Of a stretch of DNA of 25,221 bases, positions 7,453 through 15,180 are shown piece after piece (within the stretch, counting starts at the first letter, position 1; every line of letters starts with the position of its first letter). The notes beneath the pieces were generated by a model. That model saw nothing but the letters and a program-made list of their open reading frames with translations, was not told where the DNA came from and did no database searches. The position numbers and the translations under genes are program-made. The stretch spans positions 1-25,221 of the forward strand of contig JAFRJF010000104.1 in the NCBI GenBank assembly GCA_017432405.1, read 5' to 3'. This DNA is from Clostridia bacterium (lineage in GTDB: Bacteria > Bacillota_A > Clostridia > Christensenellales > Aristaeellaceae).

Positions 7453-8745
7453 ATGAATACGTCACTCGCAATCACTGTACTGCTGGTGGGCTTTCTGGTC
7501 TTGGTGTTCCTTCGCTTCCCGATCGCCTATGCCGTGGCCATCGCCTCCATCGGGTGCATGCTGGTCAACGGCACGAACCTGGCCCTGCTGTGCAAGCTGA
7601 TGGTGAAGGGCATCAGCTCCTTCTCGCTGATGGCCGTTCCGTTCTTCATCACGATGGGCTGCCTGATGGGCAGCGGCGGCATTTCTGAAAAGCTGATCGA
7701 CCTGGCCAACTCGCTGGTGGGCTGGATGACCGGCGGCATGGCCATGGTGAACATCGTGGCATCCTACTTCTTCGGCGGCATCTCCGGTTCCGCGGCCGCG
7801 GACACCGCGTCCCTGGGCTCCATCCTCATCCCCATGATGGTGGATCAGGGCTATGACGCCGACTTCTCCACCGCCGTCACGATCACGTCCTCCTGCGAGG
7901 GCCTGCTGGTGCCGCCCAGCCACAACATGGTCATCTACGCCACCACGGCGGGCAGCCTGTCCGTGGGCGCGCTGTTCCTGGCTGGCTACATTCCCGGCGC
8001 GCTGCTGGCGGCTTCCCTGATGGTCGGATCCTACATCATCTCCAAGAAGCGCAACTATCCCAAGGGCGAGAAGTTCAACCTGGGCAAGTTCATCAAGCAG
8101 CTGGGCACCTCCATCTGGGCGCTGGCCGCCATCATCATCGTGGTGGTGGGCGTGGTCGGCGGCGTGTTCACCGCCACCGAGTCCGCCGCTATCGCGGTCA
8201 TCTATTCGCTGATCGTTTCGGTGTTCATCTACAAGGGCCTGAACTGGAAGGGCGTCTGGCGGGTGCTGGGCGACTGCGTGGATACGCTTTCCATCGTGCT
8301 GATCCTGATCGCCACGTCGGCGGTCTTTGGCTACTGCCTGACGATGCTGCACGTGCCTGACATGGCGGCCAAGGCGATCACGAGCCTGAGCGACAATCCG
8401 ATCGTCATCGCGCTGCTTTTGAACCTGATCCTGCTGGTCCTGGGCTGCATCATGGACATGGCGCCGATCATACTGATCGCCACGCCGATCCTGCTGCCCA
8501 TCGCAACCGGTATCGGCATCCACCCGATCCAGTTCGGCATCATGGTGATCCTGAACTGCGGCATCGGCCTGCTGACCCCGCCCGTGGGCAGCGTGCTGTT
8601 CATCGGCTCGGCAGTGGCCAAGCTGCCCATGGAGAAGGTCGTCAAAGCGACGCTGCCCTTCTACCTCTGCATGATCATTTCTTTGCTGCTGATCACCTTT
8701 ATCCCCCAGATCAGCCTGTTCCTGCCGAATCTCCTCATGCACTAA
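7453..8745 (+). CDS. dctM: TRAP transporter large permease (DctM/YiaN family)
   Basis: A 430-residue protein with about 12 hydrophobic segments, the usual size for the sodium-coupled TRAP large subunit. Family motifs visible include PFFITMGCLMGSGGISEKL, SYFFGGISGSAAADTASLGSILIPMM, the VTITSSCEGLLVPPSHNMVIYA segment, FTATESAAIAVIYSL, and LGCIMDMAPIILIATPILLPIA with LTPPVGSVLFIGSAVAK near the end. An AAGGAGG site (about 7437-7443) lies inside the end of dctQ. It completes a three-gene tripartite transporter together with dctP and dctQ, and the gene order P-Q-M is standard. Confidence 0.96.
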   Translation: MNTSLAITVLLVGFLVLVFLRFPIAYAVAIASIGCMLVNGTNLALLCKLMVKGISSFSLMAVPFFITMGCLMGSGGISEKLIDLANSLVGWMTGGMAMVNIVASYFFGGISGSAAADTASLGSILIPMMVDQGYDADFSTAVTITSSCEGLLVPPSHNMVIYATTAGSLSVGALFLAGYIPGALLAASLMVGSYIISKKRNYPKGEKFNLGKFIKQLGTSIWALAAIIIVVVGVVGGVFTATESAAIAVIYSLIVSVFIYKGLNWKGVWRVLGDCVDTLSIVLILIATSAVFGYCLTMLHVPDMAAKAITSLSDNPIVIALLLNLILLVLGCIMDMAPIILIATPILLPIATGIGIHPIQFGIMVILNCGIGLLTPPVGSVLFIGSAVAKLPMEKVVKATLPFYLCMIISLLLITFIPQISLFLPNLLMH

Positions 8746-8834
8746 ATATGTATCGGACGCGGCTTCGCACCTGCGGGGCCGCGTCTGCGGGAGACTGACG
8801 CAACAATTCGATTATTATTCATCAGGAGGTACTT
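8746..8834 (+). other. Intergenic spacer with hairpin between dctM and cyclase gene
   Basis: GACGCGGC (8756-8763) and GCCGCGTC (8778-8785) form a stem with a 14-nt loop. No T run follows, so it looks like a stabilising or partially terminating hairpin that separates transporter from enzyme genes rather than an end of transcription. I see no good promoter in the remaining sequence. Confidence 0.55.
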
Positions 8835-9524
8835 ATGCAGATCGTATATGATTTCGGCAATGGCATGCGGATGGTGGATCTGTCCAAGCTGGTCGATCCC
8901 GCGACCGAGACCCGTCGCTGCAAGCTGAACCGGTTCAATACCGGCGGCCCGATCCCGGATTTCCACACGAACTTCGACATCATGAGCCATCTTGGTACCC
9001 ATGCGGAATGTCCCTATCACCACGACGACAACTGGCCGGATGTCACGGCAGTCCCGCTGACCACGTTCGTCGGGCGCGGCGTCTATGTCGACTTCAAGGA
9101 GAGCTGCGCGCCGAACAGCCATATCACCAAGGCGGACCTCGACCGGGAGGCCGGCAAGGTGCGGGAGGGCGACATCGTCATCATCGATTCCTCCTACAAG
9201 CTGAATCCCTTTACGCCCGACACCAACACCGCCAAGGACAAGCGGCTGTTTGTGAACGGGGAGACCGCCGAGTGGTTCCGCGACAAGAAGGTCAAGGCGG
9301 TCGGTTTCGGCGACGGCGTGTCCATCGAGAACTGCAATGAGGATGTCAAGCCCTTCCACGACATCCTGCTGGCGGAGAACATCGTGTTCATCGAAGTATT
9401 GAAGAACCTGGAGTACCTGAAAAAGGACGTGTTCTTCATGTCCTTCTCGCCGCTGCCGATCAAGGGCCTGGATTCCAGTCCGGTCAGGGCCTACGCCATC
9501 GAGGGCATCGCCGAGTTCTCGTAA
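8835..9524 (+). CDS. Cyclase-family metal-dependent hydrolase (kynurenine-formamidase-like fold)
   Basis: A 229-residue soluble protein with the cyclase/KynB signature HLGTHAECPYHH (His52, His56, Glu58, His62), a close match to H-x-G-T-H-x-D-x-P-x-H. The usual metal-binding Asp is Glu here. Further family features are GDIVIIDSSY (a GD-vll-T strand equivalent) and GFGDGVSIENC. Members hydrolyse formamides, lactone- or isatin-like rings. In this cluster a role on a sugar-acid lactone or a cyclic keto-acid is more plausible than tryptophan catabolism, because no other kynurenine-pathway gene is present (inference). A CAGGAGGT ribosome binding site precedes the ATG. Confidence 0.85.
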   Translation: MQIVYDFGNGMRMVDLSKLVDPATETRRCKLNRFNTGGPIPDFHTNFDIMSHLGTHAECPYHHDDNWPDVTAVPLTTFVGRGVYVDFKESCAPNSHITKADLDREAGKVREGDIVIIDSSYKLNPFTPDTNTAKDKRLFVNGETAEWFRDKKVKAVGFGDGVSIENCNEDVKPFHDILLAENIVFIEVLKNLEYLKKDVFFMSFSPLPIKGLDSSPVRAYAIEGIAEFS

Positions 9525-9552
9525 GCGGACCACGGTATAAGCACAGAGGCAT

Positions 9553-9597
9553 AACGGTAAAGCTCGTGAGGTACATGCCTTTCGAGCTTACCGTTTC
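9553..9597 (+). terminator. Terminator-like hairpin after the cyclase gene
   Basis: AACGGTAAAGCTCG (9553-9566) pairs with CGAGCTTACCGTT (9583-9595) with a single bulged A and a 16-nt loop, followed only by TCTAT. The stem is good but the tail is weak, so partial termination or 3' end protection is likelier than a complete stop, as the downstream genes continue in the same direction with no obvious new promoter. Confidence 0.5.
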
Positions 9598-9636
9598 TAT
9601 CGGGATAAGCCATCCGAGAAGAAAGGGGAGGGGAGC

Positions 9637-10557
9637 ATGAAAATTGCGGTGATTGGCGCGGGCGCCATGGGTTCGATCTATGGCGGTCACCTGTCGCTGG
9701 ACAATGAAGTCTACCTTGTGGATACCAATGCCGAGGTCGTCCGGACGATCAACGAGCAGGGGATCCGCCTGGAGGAAAACGGAGAGGACCACATCTATCG
9801 TCCCAAGGCGGTGACGGACACCGCCGGGTTGGGGGAGATGGACCTGATCATACTGTTCGTCAAGGCCCTGTTCTCCCGCGCGGCCCTCGCAGGGAACCGC
9901 AGCCTGATCGGGAAGGACACCTACCTGCTGACGCTGCAGAACGGCTCGGGGCACGAGGATATCCTCGGGGAATTCGTCGAGAAGGACCACATCATCATCG
10001 GCACCACCGAGGACCAGGGAACGATCCTCGGCATGGCCCACATCCGCCACGGCGGCACGGGCGGAACCAACCTGGGCATGCTGACGCCGGACGCCGGCGG
10101 GATGCTGCCGAGACTGAAGGACACGCTGGACCGCTGCGGCTTCCGGGCGAAGCTCCACGAGAACATCCAGCAGCTGATCTGGAACAAGCTGTTCGTCAAC
10201 GTCGCTCTCAGCGCGGTCACGGCGGTCCTGAATTGCAAGATGGGCTTTATCGCCCAGGATCCCCACGCCTTCGCGCTGTCCAGCCAGCTGCTGCATGAGG
10301 CGGTCACGGTCGCCCACGCCCTGGGCCTGGAGGCGGATGAGGCGCACCTGCTGGAGGAGATCAGGGCGACCTCCGAACGGGTGCCGGAGGGGATCACCTC
10401 GATTTGCGCGGACCTGTCCAAGGGCCGGAAGACGGAGGTGGATACCATCAGCGGCTCCGTCGTCCGTGCGGCCAGGAAGTGCGGCGTCGAGGTTCCGGCC
10501 CACGAGTTCCTGGTGAACATGATCCATGCCATGGAAAACCGTCCGGCGCAGAGCTGA
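9637..10557 (+). CDS. Ketopantoate reductase (ApbA/PanE) family 2-oxoacid reductase
   Basis: A 306-residue NAD(P)-dependent reductase. The Rossmann start GAGAMGS (7-13) follows MKIAVI. NGSGHED (about 102-108) is the substrate-side loop, and WNKLFVNVALSAVTA holds the catalytic Lys184 and Asn188 of the family. RKTEVDTISG (Glu267, Asp269) matches the conserved 'S-QD---GR-TEID-ING' end. The length is that of PanE. In an operon of sugar-acid enzymes it probably reduces another branched or sugar-derived 2-oxoacid rather than ketopantoate, since no pantothenate genes are nearby. This family is often over-assigned to PanE, so I leave the symbol blank. GGGGAGGGG precedes the ATG. Confidence 0.88.
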   Translation: MKIAVIGAGAMGSIYGGHLSLDNEVYLVDTNAEVVRTINEQGIRLEENGEDHIYRPKAVTDTAGLGEMDLIILFVKALFSRAALAGNRSLIGKDTYLLTLQNGSGHEDILGEFVEKDHIIIGTTEDQGTILGMAHIRHGGTGGTNLGMLTPDAGGMLPRLKDTLDRCGFRAKLHENIQQLIWNKLFVNVALSAVTAVLNCKMGFIAQDPHAFALSSQLLHEAVTVAHALGLEADEAHLLEEIRATSERVPEGITSICADLSKGRKTEVDTISGSVVRAARKCGVEVPAHEFLVNMIHAMENRPAQS

Positions 10558-10579
10558 GGCAAGATGACAGGAGGTACTT

Positions 10580-11086
10580 ATGATTTACGGAAATGTGAAC
10601 AATGCTTTTTTTGAGCAGCAGGCCGCCGTGCTCCCCGGGCCCCTGGAAAAGGCGCTGCATGAGTTGAAGGGCATGGACCTGGCCAACCATGATACGGGCG
10701 CCTTTCCGATGACGATGGACGGCGTGGAGATGATCCTGCAGGTCATGGACCTGGAAACCAGCCCGAGGGACGCCCATGAGCCGGAGATCCATCGCAAGTA
10801 TGTCGATCTGCAGCTGCTGGTTTCCGGCGGCCCCGAGGTGCATACCTTCTTCCCGGACGGCGGGAAGGAGACCGTGAAGGACGACCGCCTGGATACGCCC
10901 AAGGACATCCTTTTCTATGAGAACCGCCCGGAGACCGCGAAGATCGGGGGCCGGGTCGTGCTGGAGCCCGGCGACTACGCCATCTACTTCCCCTGGGACA
11001 TCCACGTGCCGGGACAGTGCGACGCCGAAGGCCCGAAGGCCTACAGGAAGATCGTCCTGAAGGTTCCGGTGGCCGCATGCCTGTAA
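10580..11086 (+). CDS. YhcH/YjgK/YiaL family protein (putative sugar-acid anomerase)
   Basis: A 168-residue cupin-like protein of the YhcH/YjgK/YiaL (DUF386) family. Signature segments are EPEIHRKYVDLQLLVSGG (His71, Lys73, Asp76, Gln78 region), LEPGDYAIYFPWDIHVPG (His142) and KIVLKV at the end (Lys157, Lys161). Relatives include NanQ, an N-acetylneuraminate anomerase, and YiaL in the E. coli yia operon, next to yiaK and yiaMNO, all of which have counterparts in this cluster. A role in opening or anomerising a cyclic keto-sugar acid is a reasonable inference. The ribosome binding site GGAGGT at about 10570 uses the same AGGAGGTACTTATG arrangement as the cyclase gene. The spacing of 22 bp from the previous gene indicates cotranscription. 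Confidence 0.9.
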   Translation: MIYGNVNNAFFEQQAAVLPGPLEKALHELKGMDLANHDTGAFPMTMDGVEMILQVMDLETSPRDAHEPEIHRKYVDLQLLVSGGPEVHTFFPDGGKETVKDDRLDTPKDILFYENRPETAKIGGRVVLEPGDYAIYFPWDIHVPGQCDAEGPKAYRKIVLKVPVAACL

Positions 11087-11124
11087 AGCGGAGGGATAGA
11101 GCGCTGCGGAGGTAATGGCAACAG

Positions 11125-11859
11125 ATGGACCAGAATTCGATCATTCTTTATTCGATCATCGTCGCGGTTCTGATCGGGGTCCCGGTTCTGATCTCGAGGA
11201 AATTCGGCATAAAACCGATGGAAATGTTGCTGGGCAAGGCGGGCAACCGGGGCCTTTTCAAGTCGAAGAAGGACGATGCACAGAGCGAAAAGCCGAGGGA
11301 GAGAAAGCAGACCAACAGCAATCGGAACGATGTGCTGGAGCTGATTTCCCGGCTGGCAACCTATGCCCGCCGGAATCACTTCATGCTGATCGTGCCGGGG
11401 ACGCTGTCCTGCGACGGGGAGATGGCGGTGCTGACCGCGTTGATCGTCACCCGTTGCGGCGTCGTCGGGATCAACTGCTTCGGCTTCGGCGGCAGGGTCG
11501 TCGCCGAGGGCGGCGGGAAGGACTGGGTCCAGATCATGAACGGCACGCAGACCACGTTCCCCAATCCTGTCACGAAGAACCGGAATCAGGAGGCGCTCGT
11601 GCGGCGGGTGCTCGAGGAGGTCGGGTACGCGGGCGCGGACGTGAAGGTCATCGGCGTGTTTACGTCGCCCTCCGTGTGGCTTTCGAATACCGCCGGGACG
11701 GACTGCTACACCAGGGATGAGGCCATGAAGGTCCTTCGCGGCGACGCCTTCCTGAGGGACGGCGGAGTGGACCCCAAGGCGCTTGAAGCGGTTTTGCAGC
11801 CCAGGATCGTCCGGGCAACCGGCAAGGAAGAAACGGACCGCACAGCGGTGGAAAAGTGA
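11125..11859 (+). CDS. Membrane-anchored protein with degenerate NERD-like domain
   Basis: A 244-residue protein with one N-terminal hydrophobic span (about 6-24), a charged linker (44-68), and a domain from about 84 to 185. The domain follows the NERD (nuclease-related domain) pattern: FMLIVPGTLSCDGEMAVLTA, then VTRCGVVGINCFGFGGRV, a Trp-containing strand DWVQIMNG, and FPNPVTKNRNQEALVRR, like 'NP--QN--H---L'. The usual catalytic Asp...Glu-x-Lys positions appear as Thr, Asn118 and Phe120, so nuclease activity is probably lost. The C-terminal tail (200-244) is charged. It lies 38 bp after the YiaL-like gene and 9 bp before the reductase gene, so it is embedded in the operon. GGAGGT at 11108-11113 is the likely ribosome binding site. 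The assignment is by pattern and moderately sure. Confidence 0.65.
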   Translation: MDQNSIILYSIIVAVLIGVPVLISRKFGIKPMEMLLGKAGNRGLFKSKKDDAQSEKPRERKQTNSNRNDVLELISRLATYARRNHFMLIVPGTLSCDGEMAVLTALIVTRCGVVGINCFGFGGRVVAEGGGKDWVQIMNGTQTTFPNPVTKNRNQEALVRRVLEEVGYAGADVKVIGVFTSPSVWLSNTAGTDCYTRDEAMKVLRGDAFLRDGGVDPKALEAVLQPRIVRATGKEETDRTAVEK

Positions 11860-11868
11860 GGAAAAAAC

Positions 11869-12879
11869 ATGAGAGTATCGTTTGAACAGCTTCAAAGTGA
11901 GATAAAGCGCGTATTTGTCAAATACGGCCTTTCGGAGGAAAAGGCGGAGACCTGCGCCAGGATCCACGCGGAATCCACCTACGATGGGATCTACTCCCAC
12001 GGGGTCAACCGGGTCAGCCGCTTTGCCGATTACCTTCAAAAGGGCTGGGTGGACGCCAATGCTGATCCCGTGATCGAGAAGGACTGCGGCGCGATCCGGG
12101 TTGTCAACGGAAACCTCGGCCCCGGCGTGCTGAACGCCCTGTTCGGCGCGGACCAGGCGATGGCGTTGGCCGACCGCTACGGCATCGGCCTGGTGGGCAT
12201 CAAAAACACCACCCACTGGATGCGCGGCGGCACCTATGGAAAATACGTGGCCGAGAAGGGCTATGTGGGCATCATGTGGACGAACACCGAGGCCTGCATG
12301 CCGCCCTGGGGCGCCAAGGACTGCCGCCTGGGAAACAACCCCTTCGTGATGGCCTGCCCCGGGGAGGACGACGGCCCGGTGATGCTGCTGGACATGGCGA
12401 TGAGCCAGTATGCCTACGGCAAGCTGCAGGTGACGCGGCTCGCCGGCAAAAAGCTGCCCTTCCCCGGCGGCTTTGACAAGGACGGCAACGTGACCGACGA
12501 TCCCGGCGCGATCGAGGAATCCATGCGCATCATGCCCATGGGCTACTGGAAGGGCTCCTCCTTCGCTTTCATGCTGGACATCCTGGGCTCCCTGCTCTCC
12601 GACGGGGTGGGCGCCGTGGATATGAACGCCGCCACCAAGGGCTCCTGCGGCGGCTGCTCGCAGATCATGATCGTCATCGATCCCAGGAAGATCACGGACG
12701 GTCAGAAGATGAAGGAGACGATCCGCCGCGCCGTCGAGTACGTCAAGGGCGCGACACCGGCGGAGCACAGCTCGGGCGTCCACGTTCCCGGCGAGGGCTG
12801 CAAGCGCTTCCACAGGGAACACGACGAACAGGGGATCTTTGTGGACGACGCCGTCTGGGAAGAGATTCTCGCATTGTAA
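11869..12879 (+). CDS. Ldh2-family reductase, YiaK (2,3-diketo-L-gulonate reductase) homologue
   Basis: A 336-residue NAD(P)-dependent oxidoreductase of the malate/L-lactate (type 2) dehydrogenase family, full length. It follows E. coli YiaK closely through its length: MRVSFEQLQSEIKRV at the start, YSHGVNRVSRF with catalytic His44, IGLVGIKNTTHWMRGGTYG (His116), WTNTEACMPPWGAKDCRLGNNP, MDMAMSQYAYG-type strand, RIMPMGYWKGS and the final DDAVWEEIL-AL. YiaK reduces 2,3-diketo-L-gulonate to 3-keto-L-gulonate. The companion YiaL- and TRAP-like genes support a related substrate, but the E. coli kinase, decarboxylase and epimerase partners are missing here, so the exact substrate is uncertain. It starts 9 bp after the NERD-like gene, behind GTGAGGA. 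Confidence 0.9.
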   Translation: MRVSFEQLQSEIKRVFVKYGLSEEKAETCARIHAESTYDGIYSHGVNRVSRFADYLQKGWVDANADPVIEKDCGAIRVVNGNLGPGVLNALFGADQAMALADRYGIGLVGIKNTTHWMRGGTYGKYVAEKGYVGIMWTNTEACMPPWGAKDCRLGNNPFVMACPGEDDGPVMLLDMAMSQYAYGKLQVTRLAGKKLPFPGGFDKDGNVTDDPGAIEESMRIMPMGYWKGSSFAFMLDILGSLLSDGVGAVDMNAATKGSCGGCSQIMIVIDPRKITDGQKMKETIRRAVEYVKGATPAEHSSGVHVPGEGCKRFHREHDEQGIFVDDAVWEEILAL

Positions 12880-12892
12880 GAAAGAGGCAGAC

Positions 12893-13924
12893 ATGGAAAA
12901 GATGAAAGGCATACAGATCGTAAAGCCGGAGCAGCTTCGCGTCATTGAGATGGACGTTCCGGTATTGAATGAAACAAATAACGTGCTGGTCAAGATCAAG
13001 GCGGCCGGAATCTGCGGTTCGGACGTGGGCATCTATCACGGAACCAACGCGGCGGCCACCTATCCGCGGGTCATCGGCCATGAGATGGTCGGCGAGGTGG
13101 TCCAGACGACCGCCACGGCCAAGAAGGTCAAGGTCGGGGATCGGGTGATCATCGACCAGGTGACGTCCTGCGGACACTGCTGGGCCTGCAGGCATGACCG
13201 GCCCAACGTGTGCCAGCAGCTGAAGGTCAGGGGCGTGCATATCGACGGCGGCTACCGGGAATACATGGCGGTCCCGGACACGGACTGCTACCTGCTGCCG
13301 GACAGCCTGCGCTATGAGGACGCCGTGCTGATCGAGCCGACGACCATCGCCCTGCAGGCCTGCTCCCGCGCGCAGATCACCCCGGACGACGAGGTGCTGA
13401 TCCTGGGCGTCGGCGCCCTCGGCACGCGCATGCTGAGCATTGCCAGGCTGTCCGGCGCGAAGATCATCGTGGCGGACGTGGTCGAGGAGCGACTGCAGGA
13501 GGCGCTGCAGAACGGCGCGGCCCATGCGGTCAACCTGACGAAGGAGAACCTGGACGAAAGGCTGAAGGAATACACGACGGATGCCTACGGCCCCACGCTG
13601 TCCATCGACTGCGCCTGCACCAAGGACTCCCTGGGGACCCTGATCCGGGTCAGCGGGAACGCCGGGCGTATCATCACCATGGGCTTCTCCGTCGCGCCCA
13701 CGGAGGTGACCAATTTCGGCATCACCTCGAAGGAGCTGGACATCCGGGGCTCCAGGCTGCAGAACAAGAAATTCCAGAGCGCCATTGATCTGATTCGCGA
13801 AGGCAAGATCGACCTGGATCACAAGATCTCCCATACCTTCCACTTCCTGGAAGCGCAGAAGGCCTTTGATTTCAACGATACAAGAGATCCTTCGATACGC
13901 AAGATCGTATTGACCTTCGATTGA
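12893..13924 (+). CDS. Zinc-dependent medium-chain alcohol dehydrogenase (sugar-acid dehydrogenase-like)
   Basis: A 343-residue MDR enzyme. The catalytic zinc site is GICGSD (Cys41), GHEMVGE (His63, Glu64) and IEPTT (Glu148). A complete structural zinc site is present as Cys93, Cys96, Cys99 and Cys107. The Rossmann motif GVGALG spans 172-177 and Asp195 after the next strand predicts NAD rather than NADP. Its closest recognisable type is the sorbitol / L-idonate / L-galactonate 5-dehydrogenase group, so oxidation or reduction of a sugar-acid hydroxyl is likely. It might fill the fructuronate-reductase step that has no dedicated enzyme in this cluster (inference). The start at 12893 was preferred over an in-frame ATG 54 nt earlier because the earlier one overlaps the reductase gene and the extra residues do not match the family. 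Confidence 0.92.
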   Translation: MEKMKGIQIVKPEQLRVIEMDVPVLNETNNVLVKIKAAGICGSDVGIYHGTNAAATYPRVIGHEMVGEVVQTTATAKKVKVGDRVIIDQVTSCGHCWACRHDRPNVCQQLKVRGVHIDGGYREYMAVPDTDCYLLPDSLRYEDAVLIEPTTIALQACSRAQITPDDEVLILGVGALGTRMLSIARLSGAKIIVADVVEERLQEALQNGAAHAVNLTKENLDERLKEYTTDAYGPTLSIDCACTKDSLGTLIRVSGNAGRIITMGFSVAPTEVTNFGITSKELDIRGSRLQNKKFQSAIDLIREGKIDLDHKISHTFHFLEAQKAFDFNDTRDPSIRKIVLTFD

Positions 13925-13950
13925 CGGTATGGGTGGGAAGGAACATGAGC

Positions 13951-15114
13951 ATGGACGGACGGACCGCGCAATACAAAAAACGCGCCTATAACACCGGCAT
14001 GGCGGCCTTCTTCCTCAGCGGGTTCTGCGCCATATCCGCGGGGGTGATCGTCAGCCTTCTCCGGGATCGCTATCAGTTCAGCTACGGCTTCTCCGGCACC
14101 CTCGTCTCGGCTATGAGCATCGGCAATGTGGTCGCGCTGCTGGTCTCGGGGGTTTTGCCCGGCCTGATCGGGCAGAGGGCGACGACGCTCACCCTGACGG
14201 CCGGCTATTTCCTGGGATATCTGATCTCCGCGCTGACCGGAAATCCGATGTTCCTGCTGCTCGCCTATCTGCTGGCGGGGATGTCGAAGGGCGGCACAGC
14301 CAGTACCTGTACCGTTCTGGTCGGAAGCAATACCGATGACCGCCCCAGGGCGTTGAATCTGATGAACGCGTGGTTTGCGCTGGGCGCGCTGCTCTGTCCG
14401 TTCCTGATTTCGACCCTGCAGGGCATCGGCGCGTCCATGCCAATGTTCTGTGTTGCGCTTGCCGGCCTCTGCCTTTGGCTTCTCTTTTGCTTTTCCCCGC
14501 TTCCCGGCAGGGCGGCAGTCACGGGGGGCGCATCCGGCAAAACGGACTATTCCTTCCTGAAAAACCGGGCCTTCTGGATGCTTGCAATGCTCATGTTCTG
14601 CCAAAATGCCGCCGAATACACCGTGAACGGATGGCTGGTCACCTACTACAAGAACGAGCAGATCCTCAGCGGCGCGCTGGCGGCCTATGCGGTTACGGTG
14701 CAGTGGATCTTCACACTGGCGGCCCGCCTTTTGCTGGCCTTTATGATGAAGGACCGGGATCCCTTCAAGGCCCTGGCGGTCATGGGGGCCGGCATGACGG
14801 TGATGTACGGCGTGCTGCTGAGGGTGAGCGCCCCCGTTCCCGCGCTGATCGCGCTGGCGCTGTTCTCCTTTTCCGTGGCCGGCGTCTATCCCATGGGCGT
14901 GGCGAGCATCGGCGAAATGCTCAGCCCTGCCAGCGTGGGCATACTGCTTGCCTTTGCCGGCGTCGGGGGGATACTCTTCCCCTGGCTGGTGGGGATCGTC
15001 GCGGATCTCACCGGCCTGCGAACCGGCATGGCGGTGAACCTGATCCCCTGCGTCGGGATCATCGCCCTGTCCCTGATCATACCCAGGGCTGGCGGCGTTC
15101 ACAGGCGCGATTGA
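13951..15114 (+). CDS. MFS transporter
   Basis: A membrane protein of about 387 residues with 11-12 hydrophobic segments and the two-halves layout of the major facilitator superfamily. A cytoplasmic loop follows TM6 (ending around SGKTDYSFLKNRAF), where the second half begins. Its start overlaps the region just after the dehydrogenase stop. ATG 13951 has the best spacing (8 nt) from GGGAAGGA at 13935-13942; ATG 13945 and an upstream TTG overlapping the previous stop are alternatives. It gives the cluster a second transport system beside the TRAP carrier, either for another sugar acid or for export of a product. The substrate cannot be read from the sequence. Confidence 0.87.
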   Translation: MDGRTAQYKKRAYNTGMAAFFLSGFCAISAGVIVSLLRDRYQFSYGFSGTLVSAMSIGNVVALLVSGVLPGLIGQRATTLTLTAGYFLGYLISALTGNPMFLLLAYLLAGMSKGGTASTCTVLVGSNTDDRPRALNLMNAWFALGALLCPFLISTLQGIGASMPMFCVALAGLCLWLLFCFSPLPGRAAVTGGASGKTDYSFLKNRAFWMLAMLMFCQNAAEYTVNGWLVTYYKNEQILSGALAAYAVTVQWIFTLAARLLLAFMMKDRDPFKALAVMGAGMTVMYGVLLRVSAPVPALIALALFSFSVAGVYPMGVASIGEMLSPASVGILLAFAGVGGILFPWLVGIVADLTGLRTGMAVNLIPCVGIIALSLIIPRAGGVHRRD

Positions 15115-15148
15115 CAATTCCCTGCAAAAATGCTATTGTTGACATAGC
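15111..15148 (+). promoter_or_regulatory. Internal promoter for uxuA with overlapping palindrome
   Basis: A consensus TTGACA (15111-15116), 17-bp spacer and TATTGT (15134-15139) with extended TGC make a good promoter that starts at the MFS stop codon. GCTAT (15132-15136) and ATAGC (15144-15148) are an inverted repeat overlapping the -10, a typical repressor position. The uxuA to uxaC genes may thus be expressed separately from the TRAP part. Confidence 0.68.
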
Positions 15149-15180
15149 CAATAAACCTATTGCTGAAGGAGGAGATGCGT

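Noticed and set aside
5729..7471. Minus-strand open frame of 580 codons opposite dctP/dctQ
   Set aside because: Antisense shadow of well-supported TRAP genes; its composition is Asp/Gly/Val-rich with no domain.
9637..10557. Assignment as true panE (pantothenate synthesis)
   Set aside because: Family membership is clear, but the operon context is sugar-acid catabolism and no pantothenate genes are nearby, so only the family is called.
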